From positions 62,001-126,000 of the forward strand of contig CP011126.1 in assembly GCA_001077715.1 (NCBI GenBank): a stretch of 64,000 nucleotides of DNA. Direction: 5' to 3'. This document shows, piece after piece, positions 9,552 through 19,639 of this stretch. Position numbers and translations under genes: made by a program. Source of the DNA: Candidatus Coxiella mudrowiae. GTDB taxonomy: Bacteria; Pseudomonadota; Gammaproteobacteria; Coxiellales; Coxiellaceae. The first letter of the stretch is position 1; each line of letters starts with the position of its first letter. The notes beneath the pieces are model-generated. The model was not told where the DNA came from. It worked only from the letters and a program-made list of their open reading frames with translations, and did no database searches.

Positions 9552-10052
9552 ATGCAAGTTCCATTCCAAATAATATTGCGTAATATTGAGGCTACAGAAG
9601 CTATTGAAAATCGAATTCATAAAAAAGTGGATAAACTCAATCAATATTCTGATCAAATTATTTCTTGTCATGCTGTAGTAGAATTGCCAAAACGGAATCA
9701 ACACCAAGGTAAGCTGTATAATGTGTGGATTAATCTCACATTACCTGGAAAAGAATTGATCGTAAATCGCAATGCAGAAGAAGATTTGTATGTTTCAATT
9801 CGTGATGCCTTTGATGATATGGCTCGATAAGTGGAAGAAGTCATGCGAATGCGCGAGGGCCAAATTAAATCTCACCCGAATTATTGCAGGGTAAAATTGT
9901 CTGTCTTTTCAAAGAAGATGATTTTGGTTTTATAGCAACTCCTAATGGCGATAAATTTTATTTTAATGGTTCCAACGTTGTTAATCATAGCTTTGATAAG
10001 TTGGAAAAGACGATGGTACTCAGGTCCATCGAGTGAGTGCTAAAGAACAATA
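9552..10052 (+). pseudogene. hpf: Ribosome hibernation promoting factor with cold-shock tail, broken
   Basis: The first 92 codons are a full HPF/RaiA domain (VPFQIILRNIEATEAIE, CHAVVELP, VNRNAEEDLYVSIRDAF), which binds the small ribosomal subunit during starvation. An in-frame TAA at 9828-9830 follows DDMAR, and the frame then continues VEEVMRMREGQIKSHPN, so the stop looks new. Near 9887 the frame shifts, after which a cold-shock-type domain is readable: GKIVCLFKEDDFGFIATPNG, then FYFNGSNV and HRVSAKEQ. The intact relative is thus HPF fused to a CspA-like domain. A truncated HPF domain alone could still be made, since its AGGAGG site is strong. Confidence 0.75.
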
Positions 10053-10059
10053 ATATTCG

Positions 10060-10797
10060 CTATTTTAAATCTACAGTTAAAATCTCGTCTAATAAGCGAC
10101 TCGCCCCAAAACGGACAGTATTTGGAGAAATCCATTCTTTGCCCATATTTTTTTCCACTAATTGAAAATAAGCTAGCGCTTGTTCAATGGTGCGAACTCC
10201 ACCAGATATTTTTAAACCAATTTTTTTCTCCAGATAATTTTTTATGGCCTCTAAAATTAATTCAACGGCTTCGGGAGTAGCGCCGGTAGTTGTTTTTCCT
10301 GTAGAAGTTTTAATAAAATCGGCTCCTGTCTGAATAGCCAAATTAGTAGCGCTGAAAATAACATCATGATTAATTAAGGCCCCTGTTTCAATGATAACTT
10401 TTAATACAGTAGGAGGTGTGCAAATACCCCGGCAAACTTGTAGAAATTCTTTGACGCTGCTTGTATTTCCTTCCAAATAGGTGGCGTAAGGCATAACTAC
10501 ATCGATTTCATCTGCCCCATCGGCGATTGATTGTTTAATGGTTTCGATACAATCAGTTATTAATTGATTTCCGTTAGGAAAATTGGCGACTGTTGCCACT
10601 TTTACGGGTGTGTTCATTAATAATTTATACGTGAGTTTAACAAATTGAGGATAAATACAGACAGCTGCTATAAAACCATAAGGTGTCTTTGCTTTATGGC
10701 ATAATTTCTCAATAGTTTGGAGGGTATCCTCCTGGTCATCTAAGCTAGTTAAATCAATCAAAGGGATTAGCTTTTTAGTGGTATTTTCAGCTTTCAT
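10060..10797 (-). CDS. deoC: Deoxyribose-phosphate aldolase
   Basis: Cleaves 2-deoxyribose 5-phosphate to glyceraldehyde 3-phosphate and acetaldehyde, the last step of deoxynucleoside breakdown; cytosolic. It has 245 residues. FIKTSTGK (about 161-168) carries the Schiff-base lysine Lys163, GLKISGGVR (194-202) the second lysine Lys196, and ADEIDVVMP (95-103) the catalytic aspartate region. The ATG overlaps the stop of punA by four bases (ATGA), which implies translational coupling. It is the last gene of a nucleoside-salvage operon. The frame is intact. Confidence 0.95.
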   Translation of the reverse strand: MKAENTTKKLIPLIDLTSLDDQEDTLQTIEKLCHKAKTPYGFIAAVCIYPQFVKLTYKLLMNTPVKVATVANFPNGNQLITDCIETIKQSIADGADEIDVVMPYATYLEGNTSSVKEFLQVCRGICTPPTVLKVIIETGALINHDVIFSATNLAIQTGADFIKTSTGKTTTGATPEAVELILEAIKNYLEKKIGLKISGGVRTIEQALAYFQLVEKNMGKEWISPNTVRFGASRLLDEILTVDLK

Positions 10798-11615
10798 GAT
10801 AGATATTGTTCGATAAAGGTTAAGATTAATCGGGTCAAATTTTCTGTAGCTAATTTTACCCCCCGTAATGTTTGTTCATGGGTAACTTTTTCTTCCGTCA
10901 TTCCAGCGGCGAAATTACTGACGACGGAAATTACTGCAACGCGCATCCCACAATGTCGAGCGATGACTACCTCGGGAATAGTAGACATACCCACAACATC
11001 TGCGCCTAGAAGTTGATAGGCCTTAATTTCAGCGGGTGTTTCAAAAGCCGGTCCCAAGACACCAATATAAACCCCTTCTGGTAAATCGATAGATAAGTGA
11101 TCTACAATTTGTAAAAATTTAGTACGAAGAATTGGATCGTAAGCATCCTCCATGCTAACAAAGCGAGATCCAAAATCATCTTCGTTGGGACCTACCAGAG
11201 CGTTATTAAATTGAAAATTTATGTGGTCTTTAACTAAAACCAAACTGCCAGGTTTGAGGTTTTCTCGTAAGGAACCTGCAGCGTTCGTAGCTAACCAAGT
11301 TTCACACCCCAGTAGTTTTAAAGTGCGAACCATAGTTTTAATGGAATTATTATCAACTCCTTCATAATGATGAGCGCGTCCTCGTAGGCAAGCTACCGGA
11401 ATGCCTTTGATTTTACCTAAATAGAGTTTACCAGCATGGCCTTCAATTTTAGGTTTATGGAAACTCGGTAATTGATGATAAGAAATAATGATGGGCTCTT
11501 CAATTTGCTCAGTTAATTCGCCTAAACCTGAGCCCAGAACGATAGCCAATCGGGGTTGAAAATCGGGAGCATAATGTCGAATTTCTTTTAAAGCATCGTA
11601 AGAAGCGAGTGTCAT
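10794..11615 (-). CDS. punA: Purine-nucleoside phosphorylase (trimeric type)
   Basis: Splits purine (deoxy)nucleosides with phosphate to free base and (deoxy)ribose 1-phosphate. It has 273 residues, usual for the trimeric PNP/xanthosine phosphorylase family. VLGSGLGEL (26-34) binds phosphate, and GHAGKLYLG with RGRAHHYEG form the following active-site loops. TNAAGSLR, then VGMSTIPEVVIARHCGMRV and VSNFAAG are family signatures. It lies four bases downstream of the DUF47 gene and overlaps deoC by four, so the three are one transcript. It could equally be named xapA; the substrate range cannot be read from sequence. Confidence 0.92.
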   Translation of the reverse strand: MTLASYDALKEIRHYAPDFQPRLAIVLGSGLGELTEQIEEPIIISYHQLPSFHKPKIEGHAGKLYLGKIKGIPVACLRGRAHHYEGVDNNSIKTMVRTLKLLGCETWLATNAAGSLRENLKPGSLVLVKDHINFQFNNALVGPNEDDFGSRFVSMEDAYDPILRTKFLQIVDHLSIDLPEGVYIGVLGPAFETPAEIKAYQLLGADVVGMSTIPEVVIARHCGMRVAVISVVSNFAAGMTEEKVTHEQTLRGVKLATENLTRLILTFIEQYLS

Positions 11616-11618
11616 TAT

Positions 11619-12242
11619 TTAAACTTCCGTTAATAATTGTAAATGATTGCCAGTCTGTTGAGCGTGATCAACCAAAAAGCTGATTTGTTGTATTATTTTA
11701 TACAAAAAAATAACGTTTAAGGATGCTAGAGTATTTTCAATTTGAAAAAGCGATTGTTGTACTTTAATTTGTAATTGGTCGGTCTGATATTCCGTATTGT
11801 TAAGTTGCTTGATTAGTTTATCTACATAATCCGTTTGTTTTCTCCGAAAGCCTGAGGCTAATAATTCATCAAGTTCATTGATTGCCTCTTGTGCTTGTGC
11901 TGAAGCTTTTACGCAATGATTTAAAAAATTTTTAAATTTGGTTACGAGAGGTGAAGGAATTTCCATTCGATGTCCGATCATAATTGCTGCAATATCCTTA
12001 GCGGTATTAGCTATTTTATCCTGCTTGGCCAGTAAGTCCAGAAAATCACCACGAGGTACCGGTAGTAGCAAACTTTTAGGTAAATGACGACGAAAATTCC
12101 ATTTTAGTTCATCTGCTTCGTTTTCAAATTGAATAATAGTTTGATGCACGCTCGAAGCTTGTTTCCAATCTTGCGCGATAAGCGCCTCAAAAAAAGTGGG
12201 AGAACGACCGAACATGTCTAAGATTGAAGTTTGTGGCAACAT
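11619..12242 (-). CDS. DUF47 / PhoU-like phosphate-transport accessory protein
   Basis: The 207-residue helical protein matches the DUF47 (TIGR00153) family, distant relatives of PhoU usually paired with PiT phosphate transporters. Seen: FFEALIAQDWKQASS, FENEADELKWNFRRHL, LLPVPRGDFLDLLAKQD and ITAKDIA-like NTAKDIAAIMIG, with a coiled-coil second half. The acidic ENEADE motif is a probable metal site. The natural partner, a PiT permease, lies divergently at 13.1-14.2 kb and is dead, so this protein may be an orphan or may have another job. It is embedded in the nucleoside-salvage operon, four bases from the upstream relic and three from punA. Confidence 0.85.
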   Translation of the reverse strand: MLPQTSILDMFGRSPTFFEALIAQDWKQASSVHQTIIQFENEADELKWNFRRHLPKSLLLPVPRGDFLDLLAKQDKIANTAKDIAAIMIGHRMEIPSPLVTKFKNFLNHCVKASAQAQEAINELDELLASGFRRKQTDYVDKLIKQLNNTEYQTDQLQIKVQQSLFQIENTLASLNVIFLYKIIQQISFLVDHAQQTGNHLQLLTEV

Positions 12243-12246
12243 AAAA

Positions 12247-13087
12247 TTAGTATATCAACTTTTCGAGTCCGGCCTCAATCATCTTTTTGATGGCTTTTGG
12301 GAGCTCTTTACTTATTTTATCAGTAATCCAATTAGCTACGATAGTACTTATGGAACAGCATTCATGATTTAATAGCTTACTTAGTCCATAAATGGCCGCC
12401 GGCCCCCATTTCGAAATTAGTAATAACATGCTGGATCACTTTAAAGCTTCGTGCCATTTCAAGAAAATCTAAGCTAGCCAAAGGTGCACGTAGTTGACAA
12501 TATTGCAGGCCATAAAATCCAATTAACGAAATGGTCAGTCCTTGATGTTCATCTTTAGAAAATAAATTTAGCAATGAAGATGTAGCTTTGGGAGCATAAA
12601 AATTACCAGTAACGAGAAATGAATAAAAATGATTTTTTAGATCTTGGGTTAATTTATCGTCAGTATTGGAATTAGCTTAAAAATTTATTAATCCATCGAA
12701 ACCAATTGCGCGTTCTGAAACAACGTAACTGTCGACTGATATTTCGGGTTGCAATGCTACAGCCGTTCTGAATCGAATAAACCGCAATCTGGTTAATTTG
12801 GATTTTATTTTAAGCTCTTTAAAATCGACGTTAAATAAGGCATTGGCTTCATTGATAATTATGTCAATATTACCCTCCGAGCCTATGTCAATTCTAATAA
12901 TGGATAACCGATGATTGCTAATTTTTTCAGTGTGAATGATGAATTCTCGTTTCGATTTTTTTATTTCAATGCAATCAAAATAACGCAAGACTAATTTGGC
13001 GTGTATAGGGTCCCCAACTAAAATAATAGTTTCAGCCAGTTCACCAGGAAATAAATCCAGGTGATAAATGCTGCCCTGTGGGCTCAA
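12247..13087 (-). pseudogene. Uridine phosphorylase-like nucleoside phosphorylase, frameshifted
   Basis: The N-terminal 136 codons show YHLDLFPGELAETIILVGDP, YFDCIEIKKSKREF and RIDIGSEGNIDIIINEANAL, the phosphate and nucleoside motifs of the Udp/DeoD (NP-I) superfamily, then a stop. Two downstream frames continue ISLIGFYGLQYCQLRAPLAS, VITNFEMGAGG and AAIYGLSKLLNHEC, including the family NFEM(E) motif at the ribose site. At least two frameshifts separate the pieces (near 12400 and 12600-12680). It heads the operon with DUF47, punA and deoC. Confidence 0.75.
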
Positions 13088-13109
13088 AAAATAACGCGGT
13101 TTTTGGTAT

Positions 13110-14225
13110 TGGCATAATTACTTTTGCCAGCTCCTTAGTTAAGGAAAGGAAAGGATTATTGGGTAAGCCGTACTAAGAAAATTAACAGCGCCACTCAACG
13201 AGAACGGTGTAATTAAAGCCCTTGTCCCCTTTCATCTCTTGCTTTAGCAGCAGGAAGCTAGTTGATTATCCCCATATCTTTTGGGTTGTCCTATTTCAAC
13301 GACTCATAATATTGTGGAAGCTGTTATTGGCTTTGGTTTAATGGTTCTAAGAGTTCAGGCTATTTATTGGCATTAAGTCGTCAATATCATTATAAATTGG
13401 ACTGTCACCCCTTTAATCGCCTGCCTTATAGCTTATTTTTTATTTCGTAGTGTGCAATCGCTTATTTTTGAGAGCGAGAAGTCTCATCCACAATACTAAA
13501 CGCTATGTACTTGGTATATTTTTTAGTAAGTTTAATAATTAGTTTAGTAACTTTTTTTGAATGGCTTAAAACATATTGGTCTAAAAATTCCAGAATTTAT
13601 GCGTGGTGATTTCTATTTTTATTAGTCTTTTATTGGCTTATAGACCATCTATTGTTGCGGCGGATCCCCATTAGATCAAATGACAGCGCCCATATAATTT
13701 TCCAAAGATGGAAAAAATATTTGGTGTTCTCATGATTTTTACTGCTTGCGCTATGGCTTTTGCTCATGGGTCTAACGATGTAGCCAATGCCATTGAACTT
13801 TTGTCAGCTGTTGTCGGAATTGTTAAAGGAGGAGCAGTACTGGCGGAAGCTCGAATACCCTTTGGGATTTTGCTCTTAGGTGCTGCAGGAATTGTGAGTA
13901 GTCTTGCCATGTATGACTATAGGGTAATTGCAACTATCGATACAGATATTACTCAATTAACGCCGAGCCGTTGTTTTACTGCTCATCTGGCTACTGTTAC
14001 TACAGTGGTTGTCGCCTCTGCTTCGGGGTTGCGTTGCCTATTTCGACTACCTAAACTTTAGTGGGTGTGCGGTATTGGGGGTAGGATTTTCGTGAGGTAT
14101 TGGCGCTTTGAATCTTTCCATTATTAGGCATATCTTTATGTTCTGGATTATTACCCTACCTGCTGGCGCTTTATTCGCAATTGTTTATTTCTACCTTTTG
14201 AAACTGGTTCTTTCGCACAGTTTAT
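13110..14225 (+). pseudogene. pitA: PiT-family inorganic phosphate transporter, broken
   Basis: Pieces run AGSWLI/ISFGLSYF with STTHNIVEAVIGFGLMV (about 13250-13350), IIINWTVTPLIACLIAYFLF (about 13390-13450), then an open stretch with AMAFAHGSNDVANAIELLSA (13750-13820), the PiT signature. The C-terminal half reads VLGVGFS.GIGALNLSIIRH and ITLPAGALFAIVYFY. Multiple frameshifts and stops occur. The intact protein would import phosphate with protons or sodium across the inner membrane. It is divergent from the operon that contains its usual accessory protein (DUF47). Confidence 0.85.
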
Positions 14226-14326
14226 AGATTGGTTCCCTCGGACAAGCCGCGGGACAACACCAATGTCTCTCTAGGATTAACTTAATAAAAGTTAAGTAGA
14301 GTACCTAGACTAGGGAATGATGAGGA

Positions 14327-14951
14327 ATGTTTATGGTATCAAGTAACCCTCTAACTCCAGAAGTTATACGTTGCCTGCTTAAAAAATTAAATTATGCCTA
14401 TGGACATTGGTTAAGAACTCAGGACCAACGATTGCAGGAACAGAGTGAACAGGAAATGCTCTATTTTTTATTACGAGAGGATAGCGATCGTGAAAATAAA
14501 AGGAATTTAATCGCCTCTACTTTATTTTAATCAATTGGCTCTTGATCCCTCTGCTGCCCCTTGTGAGAAAGAAGAAGGTTTTAACCAAATGCTGATAGAG
14601 TTTCGCCAACAAGCGGAAAAATTATGGCAAATATTGAGAGCGGATTCGCTGGAAAGGGCTGTGACAGGTTTAGTCATTTTCAATAGTTATGCGCAAGGAC
14701 TTAGCCCGCAACCTCAAGCACTTATCGAGGAAAATCCGAATCGATACATTATTCAGTGTCTCGATTTTTTAAAATATTATTTGCTCCCTTTTGCTTATTA
14801 CAATTCGAATTATTTCAAAGGAATTTTTTGCTCGCGATATGGGTTCACACCAGATGCCTGGCTCCGTCAGGGAATTTATCCGCGTAATGGAAACGTTGAA
14901 GCGGATACGAAAGAAAAAGAAAATACTTTCTTGCTAAAAATGTATAATTGA
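14327..14951 (+). pseudogene. Hypothetical protein split by a frameshift
   Basis: A first piece (14327-14530; SSNPLTPEVIRCLLKKLNYA start) stops just before a second in another frame (14532-14951; CEKEEGFNQMLIEFRQQAEK, LDFLKYYLLPFAYYNSNYFK). Joined, they give about 207 residues with no gap, so one base was probably lost or gained near 14528. There is no signal peptide; it is rich in Leu, Gln and aromatic residues. I do not recognise the family. A further minus-one frame after the stop (VAVGNPYQKNLSLDLSRSL) may be the rest of the C terminus. Confidence 0.5.
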
Positions 14952-15189
14952 AAAAAAGAGGGATGGTTGCGGTTGGTAATCCCTACCAAAAAAATCTATC
15001 CTTAGACCTTTCTCGTTCCCTGAGACAAACTTTTCCTAAAACTATTCCCTGTTTACCCCCTTCCCAAAAGCGGTCTAAGTTACTCCCTTAACATGCAAGC
15101 AATTTAACATGTAATTCACTTATAACAAGAACATAGCGCCATAGGACTAACGTATAAATCCATTAATTCTCTCTCCAAAACCTGAAAAT

Positions 15190-15215
15190 ATATATATTCA
15201 TTATATATATTCATT
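15190..15215. repeat. 13-bp perfect tandem duplication
   Basis: Two adjacent identical AT-only-plus-C 13-mers in the spacer between the split hypothetical gene and aroE. The rest of the 14952-15280 spacer is AT-rich with no recognisable gene. Confidence 0.85.
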
Positions 15216-15284
15216 CAAACAATTAAATATTTTTTTTATTATTTATCAGGGAGCTAGAGAGATCTAGCAAATTATGAAATTAAC

Positions 15285-16124
15285 TTAGTGTTTATTGAAA
15301 GATATCTCACAAGACGTGCTAAGTCTCTTAAAGATAGGCGATGTATCTGGGTAAATCCCGAACCACAAATAAAAAAGTGCAGCATTATGTTCTATTAACA
15401 TGCCCAGGCCATCAAAACATTTATTAGCACCTTGACGTTTGGCCCATTGTAAAAATGGCAGAGCGATTTTTCTATAGGAAAGATCATAACAACAAGTCTT
15501 AGGTCCTATGATCGCTGCTGGCAAAGAGGGAAACTTACCGTGGTGACCTAAGCTAGTAGCATGAATGATAATGTCATAAGGTATGGGTTTTAAATCATTA
15601 TAACCGATGCCCTGAAGTTCTCCCCGTAAATGGAAATTCGAAGCTAATTCGCTCGCCTTGGATACAGTTCGATTAACTATGACAATTTGTGTTGGTGTGG
15701 TATTCATTAATGGGCCTAAAATCCCTTGAGTGGCACCACCTGCTCCTAAAATTAGGATGGATTTTTGAGCGAGAGTGATATTGTGGTTGCACGTTAAATC
15801 TTGTACGAGTCCTAAGCCATCATAATTAACTCCATAAATAGTGCCATCATCGAGAAATTGCAAAGCACTCGCAGCTTGAGCTTCTTTTGCTTCACGACTC
15901 TGTTTATTCGACAGTTTGTAGGCTTCATATTTGAAAGGTAAAGTGATATTGGCTCCTTTACCTCCTTCTTTTTGAAATTCTTTTAATACCTTAGGAAAAT
16001 CATTAAATGGAGCTTTTATTTTTAGATAACGAAACGTTCGTCGGGTTTGTTCTTTAAAAGCTTGAAAAATAATAGGCGATAAACTGTGATCGACAGGATT
16101 ACCAATAATTGCATATTTATCCAT
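15285..16124 (-). CDS. aroE: Shikimate dehydrogenase (NADP+)
   Basis: Reduces 3-dehydroshikimate to shikimate with NADPH. It has 279 residues. The start [14 protein letters not shown] carries the SLS shikimate-binding motif (14-16), NITLPFK gives catalytic Lys65, and YDGLG gives Asp102. [11 protein letters not shown] is the NADP Rossmann loop, and [11 protein letters not shown] the C-terminal Gln/Leu-rich helix. Two positions usually conserved for shikimate contact differ: the typical VNT (Asn86) reads ASA, with Ser86, and the typical NTDG reads NYDG, with Tyr101. The frame is open and flanked by dead genes on both sides. Together with aroB and aroK, also intact here, it points to a retained chorismate route. 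Confidence 0.9.
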   Translation of the reverse strand: MDKYAIIGNPVDHSLSPIIFQAFKEQTRRTFRYLKIKAPFNDFPKVLKEFQKEGGKGANITLPFKYEAYKLSNKQSREAKEAQAASALQFLDDGTIYGVNYDGLGLVQDLTCNHNITLAQKSILILGAGGATQGILGPLMNTTPTQIVIVNRTVSKASELASNFHLRGELQGIGYNDLKPIPYDIIIHATSLGHHGKFPSLPAAIIGPKTCCYDLSYRKIALPFLQWAKRQGANKCFDGLGMLIEHNAALFYLWFGIYPDTSPIFKRLSTSCEISFNKH

Positions 16125-16244
16125 GTTTATTTTTTCCCAAGGGATGTATAAGATTTCGCATATACGATCTTCGAGGTGGGTATAGAAATGATTTTTTCAC
16201 GAAACCATTAATGATAACGAATGATAACATCCCATTATTTTATG

Positions 16245-17420
16245 TTTGTAGATAGCCTTCTAAAGTAGGCCTCCCCCCGCCATGGGGCCCGTCTTGGCAT
16301 GGATACGCTCAGAATTAGTTAACGCTGACATATGCCCAGCCAGGGTACCATCTTTGCCGTCTATAGGCAAAGCTTTTAGTAAAAGCTTTTAGTAAAGGAT
16401 CTCGAATTCGCGGATGATGATAAAGATGATAAGTAAAAATAAGAAATTTAGATAGTTAGTCAGGACTAACCAGATTATAACGTGAAAGCTCCGCACCATC
16501 GTTAATTAAATTGTCTTTAAAATTTATACCAGTGGAAGCTAATATCTTTTTAAGAGCACGGAGCCCATTCTGCGAAGAACCGGCTTCTTGGTAAAAGATT
16601 TCTCCCATCTTCTGGAGAAGAGAATCCGTTGTTAGATTATCTAGAATTCTTCATGTTCAAAGGTTGTGACCTAACAAGATTTCTTTTTGATAATTGATTC
16701 TTTATTAATTAAGTCTTGTCGTAAGGGCTTGTCGTAAAAGCATTTTTTCATAACGCATTGGATTGTGTATAGCTAAAGTTCGCTGCTGGCGAGCGACCCC
16801 AAGCCCGATTTATACATCCCGCTAATCGGTAATTATTGTAATTGTCACTATAAATAGTAAGTGGACAATCCTTTTCATGTGTTGCGGTGGTTTTTATAAA
16901 TTGTAAAAGTGAGCCACACCCCTAGGTAAAATGGTTTCCAACTTAGGCTGAGCGTTAATTTTTTTCTGGCAAAATATGTAATAAAAATTTATTACGATCA
17001 ATAATGATCGCATTTACAGGAGCCGAATAACCATAACTTAAGTAATCCCACATCCATCCTGGTGGGTAGGGAATATCGTTATAATGGGTGTTATCAATTA
17101 AGAAACGTCCATTAATACGGCGAATGCCTAACTCTTTTAATTTTTTAATTAATTGATTTAAGAATTAATTTAAGTCCTCAGTGGTTAAGTGGTTAATTCG
17201 GGATTGCCAGAAAATTTAAGAATTAAATTCCCCTGAAAGGTGTTTCCTTTTACGGTGCCATTAGTCAATAATGCAGTTACAAATTGATAATCAGCGCCTA
17301 CTAAATATAAACTAAATAATATAAAGCAGACATTGCGATAAATAATTTCTGAGTGCTGGTCGCGAGGTGTATAAATATTCTGCGCGTTTGCTGAAAAGAA
17401 CGCGCCCGGTTGTTGTATTT
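16245..17420 (-). pseudogene. dacB: D-alanyl-D-alanine carboxypeptidase/endopeptidase PBP4, degraded
   Basis: Reading from high to low coordinates, minus-strand pieces follow the PBP4 order. They include YLVGADYQFVTALLTNGTVK and NTFQGNLILKFSGNPELTTE (17200-17310), LKELGIRRINGRFLIDNTHY with YPPGWMWDYLSYGYSAPVNA (17000-17150), NDGAELSRYNLVSP (about 16470-16520) and the KTG region HAKTGPM (about 16280-16310). Stops and frameshifts abound, and a 13-bp tandem duplication (16369-16394) shifts the C-terminal frame. The intact enzyme trims and cuts peptidoglycan cross-links in the periplasm. Confidence 0.8.
16369..16394. repeat. 13-bp perfect tandem duplication
   Basis: Two adjacent identical 13-bp units in the 3' third of the dacB relic. 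The unit length breaks the frame. Confidence 0.9.
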
Positions 17421-17479
17421 CTTACAACTAGGCTAACGTTAACATTAGATTTTACATGGCGCGAAATTTCTTAGAGTCC

Positions 17480-17960
17480 GGATTGTAAATTTGAGCTTAG
17501 AGAGATTTGAGCAGTTATGGAGGTGCAAATTAGGCTAACTAAGTCCAAGGAACAATAATAATCTGGTTATTATCATTAAACTTCATCTTCCAGTTTTTTA
17601 TGATCTTGCGTCACAATGAAAAGAATAATTAAGAGTAACCAGTGAAATAATGGCGATCATAATTAACCAGAAGTAGGTTTTCACAAAAATGATACCCGTA
17701 GTTAAAATGCCCAATGTGACTTGACTCCAATGAACATAAAAATAATATCTATGTAGATATCAGTCAAATATAAAGTTAATGCTAGAATAAGGAGGATAAA
17801 AACAACCCAGCCTCGCGATTATTGACAATACGTCGGCTAACGAAAATAGCGATTAAATAAACGGCAGCGATTAAACCTGTCCAATGAAGAACATATGCCA
17901 AGCATTAGCAGGAAAAATCTTATCATGACGCCGCAGGGTACCATACAAGCCACGCACAAA
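17480..17960 (-). pseudogene. Unidentified membrane-protein relic
   Basis: Minus-strand frames give hydrophobic runs such as YFYVHWSQVTLGILTTGIIF, WLIMIAIISLVTLNY and AAVYLIAIFVSRRIV, interrupted by stops. They suggest an integral membrane protein that I cannot name. From 17960 to 18320 there is no convincing gene; a short plus frame at 17965-18207 lacks any family signal. Confidence 0.3.
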
Positions 17961-18230
17961 GTTATTGTGTAGAATCCCCCCGTGCCATTACACACATAAA
18001 TATCCAAGGCATTATATATTGAATTTCCATTATGACCAGACTGGCAATAAGCAAGAAATCAGCATGCCTAAACTAACAATTAACCGTGCTTTCCATCGCT
18101 GTCCCGATTTGGATGGGAGTTTGAAGGGGGTCCTTTTTAACAGTGGGTTGCTTCTGAGCATCTCCTTAAAAAGTACGCTACTTGATCGCCAGATTGTTGT
18201 CAATTAGGTTATCACCTTTTAAAAATCTAC

Positions 18231-18262
18231 AATGAAGATCCTTAATAATGAAGATCCTTAAT
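18231..18262. repeat. 16-bp perfect tandem duplication
   Basis: Two adjacent identical 16-bp copies (18231-18246 and 18247-18262) in the spacer upstream of the MFS gene. Confidence 0.9.
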
Positions 18263-18329
18263 TGAGTAGCCAACTGCCCAAAATCACTAAACCTCAGAGA
18301 TCCTAAGAATAACGGTCTCGCGTATAGAG

Positions 18330-18358
18330 GTGACAAAATTGGTAAATTATGATATAAG
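18330..18358 (+). promoter_or_regulatory. Candidate promoter of the MFS transporter gene
   Basis: GTGACA (18330-18335) and TATAAG (18353-18358) are each 5 of 6 to the sigma-70 consensus, with the ideal 17-bp spacer. The ATG lies 45 bases further on. Confidence 0.5.
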
Positions 18359-18402
18359 GGTCGGTTTCCCTACGAAATTGTTTTTATTGGTTTGGTGTTG
18401 TT

Positions 18403-19629
18403 ATGGCGTTTGTCAGTAAGCGGTTGCAGTTGTTATCTCAACTCTCCTTCCGATGGTATTTTGTGAGCTGCCTTTTAGCAACCTTTGGTTCGGGCTTAAG
18501 CTACGTTACATTGAGTTGGCTGATTTTACAAGCCGATAATTCGGTTGCGGCAGTTTCGATTTTGATGCTCTACTTTTGGGTACCAACTGTATTATTGGGG
18601 CCTTTTTTAGGGGTTATTGCCGATCGCTATTCGCGTAAATGGTTAATGGTAGGTGGCAATGCCATTCGCGGAATTGTGTTAATTTTTTTTAGTAGCCATT
18701 TTAGTCACCATATCTCTGCCTATGTAATTTATTTTCTTACAATACTATTGGGAATAGGCTTCAGTGTTTATTTGCCTGCGGCAATCGCGCTAATTCGTGA
18801 AATAGTTATTTCAGATGATTTGCTTTATGCTAACTTCACCATTGATATTGCTTATGAAATTGGGAATGTGGCAGGAATGGGTTTGGCAGGTTTTTTTGTC
18901 GCTTGGTTATCTCCAGCACCAACGATATTAGTGACGGGAATTATTTTTATTCTTTCAACATTCGCGTTGATGCGGGTTAAGCCGACGTTACAAAAAATCA
19001 AGAAAACAAAAATTTCTTATCATTTTATTGTTGATGATTTCAAGTTAGGACTTGTTTACTTACGTAATCATCCAAAATTAATTGTGATTTATTCCGTGCA
19101 GTTGCTTATCTTAGTGTCCTTTATGACAACTCCTGTTTTACTAGCGCCTTTTGTTAAGAATGCATTACAGGGTAGCATTTCTCAATTTGGGCAAATCGAT
19201 GCCGCTTTGTCTGTCGGGGTCGTCGTGGGAGGAATTTTTATGCCTTGGATAGCCGATCGATGGGGGCTTAGAAAAACTTTAATGCTATTGTGTTTTTTGT
19301 TAGCTATTTTCTTTGGTTGGTTTGGAGCGAATCGCACCATCGTTGGGGCTAAGATATTGTATTTTTTCATTGGCCTCTGTTTAGCTGTATGGCCATTGAT
19401 GGTAACAAAAGCGCAGCACTTGACAAGGTTTCGCTTTCAAGCTCGAATGCAGTCTATATTCAATAGCTTAAGCGGCATCCTAATTTTATTGATCTACTTA
19501 TTTGTAGACATCGGAAGTTATTACATCTCCGTCCAGTGTATGTATGTGTTTGAAGTGCTTCTTGTTTTTAGTGCTTTTTGCTTATTGTGGTGTTATCGGA
19601 GTGTGTTGATGAAGGATAAAGTCGCCTGA
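18403..19629 (+). CDS. Major facilitator superfamily transporter (EntS/MFS_3-like)
   Basis: A 408-residue inner-membrane protein with about 12 predicted helices and the loop 2-3 motif GVIADRYSRKWLMVGG (about residues 69-84), typical of MFS drug/siderophore exporters. A similar loop, WIADRWGLRKTL, recurs in the second half (about 281-292). The first segment FVSCLLATFGSGLSYVTLSW matches the EntS-like subgroup. The substrate cannot be told from sequence. The frame is clean over 1.2 kb while genes on both sides are dead, which argues for a retained function. It could export a metabolite or import a nutrient. Confidence 0.8.
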   Translation: MAFVSKRLQLLSQLSFRWYFVSCLLATFGSGLSYVTLSWLILQADNSVAAVSILMLYFWVPTVLLGPFLGVIADRYSRKWLMVGGNAIRGIVLIFFSSHFSHHISAYVIYFLTILLGIGFSVYLPAAIALIREIVISDDLLYANFTIDIAYEIGNVAGMGLAGFFVAWLSPAPTILVTGIIFILSTFALMRVKPTLQKIKKTKISYHFIVDDFKLGLVYLRNHPKLIVIYSVQLLILVSFMTTPVLLAPFVKNALQGSISQFGQIDAALSVGVVVGGIFMPWIADRWGLRKTLMLLCFLLAIFFGWFGANRTIVGAKILYFFIGLCLAVWPLMVTKAQHLTRFRFQARMQSIFNSLSGILILLIYLFVDIGSYYISVQCMYVFEVLLVFSAFCLLWCYRSVLMKDKVA

Positions 19630-19639
19630 GCGATACAAA

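Noticed and set aside
17965-18207. 80-codon plus-strand frame as a gene
   Set aside because: No family signal, no ribosome site, and it lies in DNA that otherwise looks like eroded spacer.
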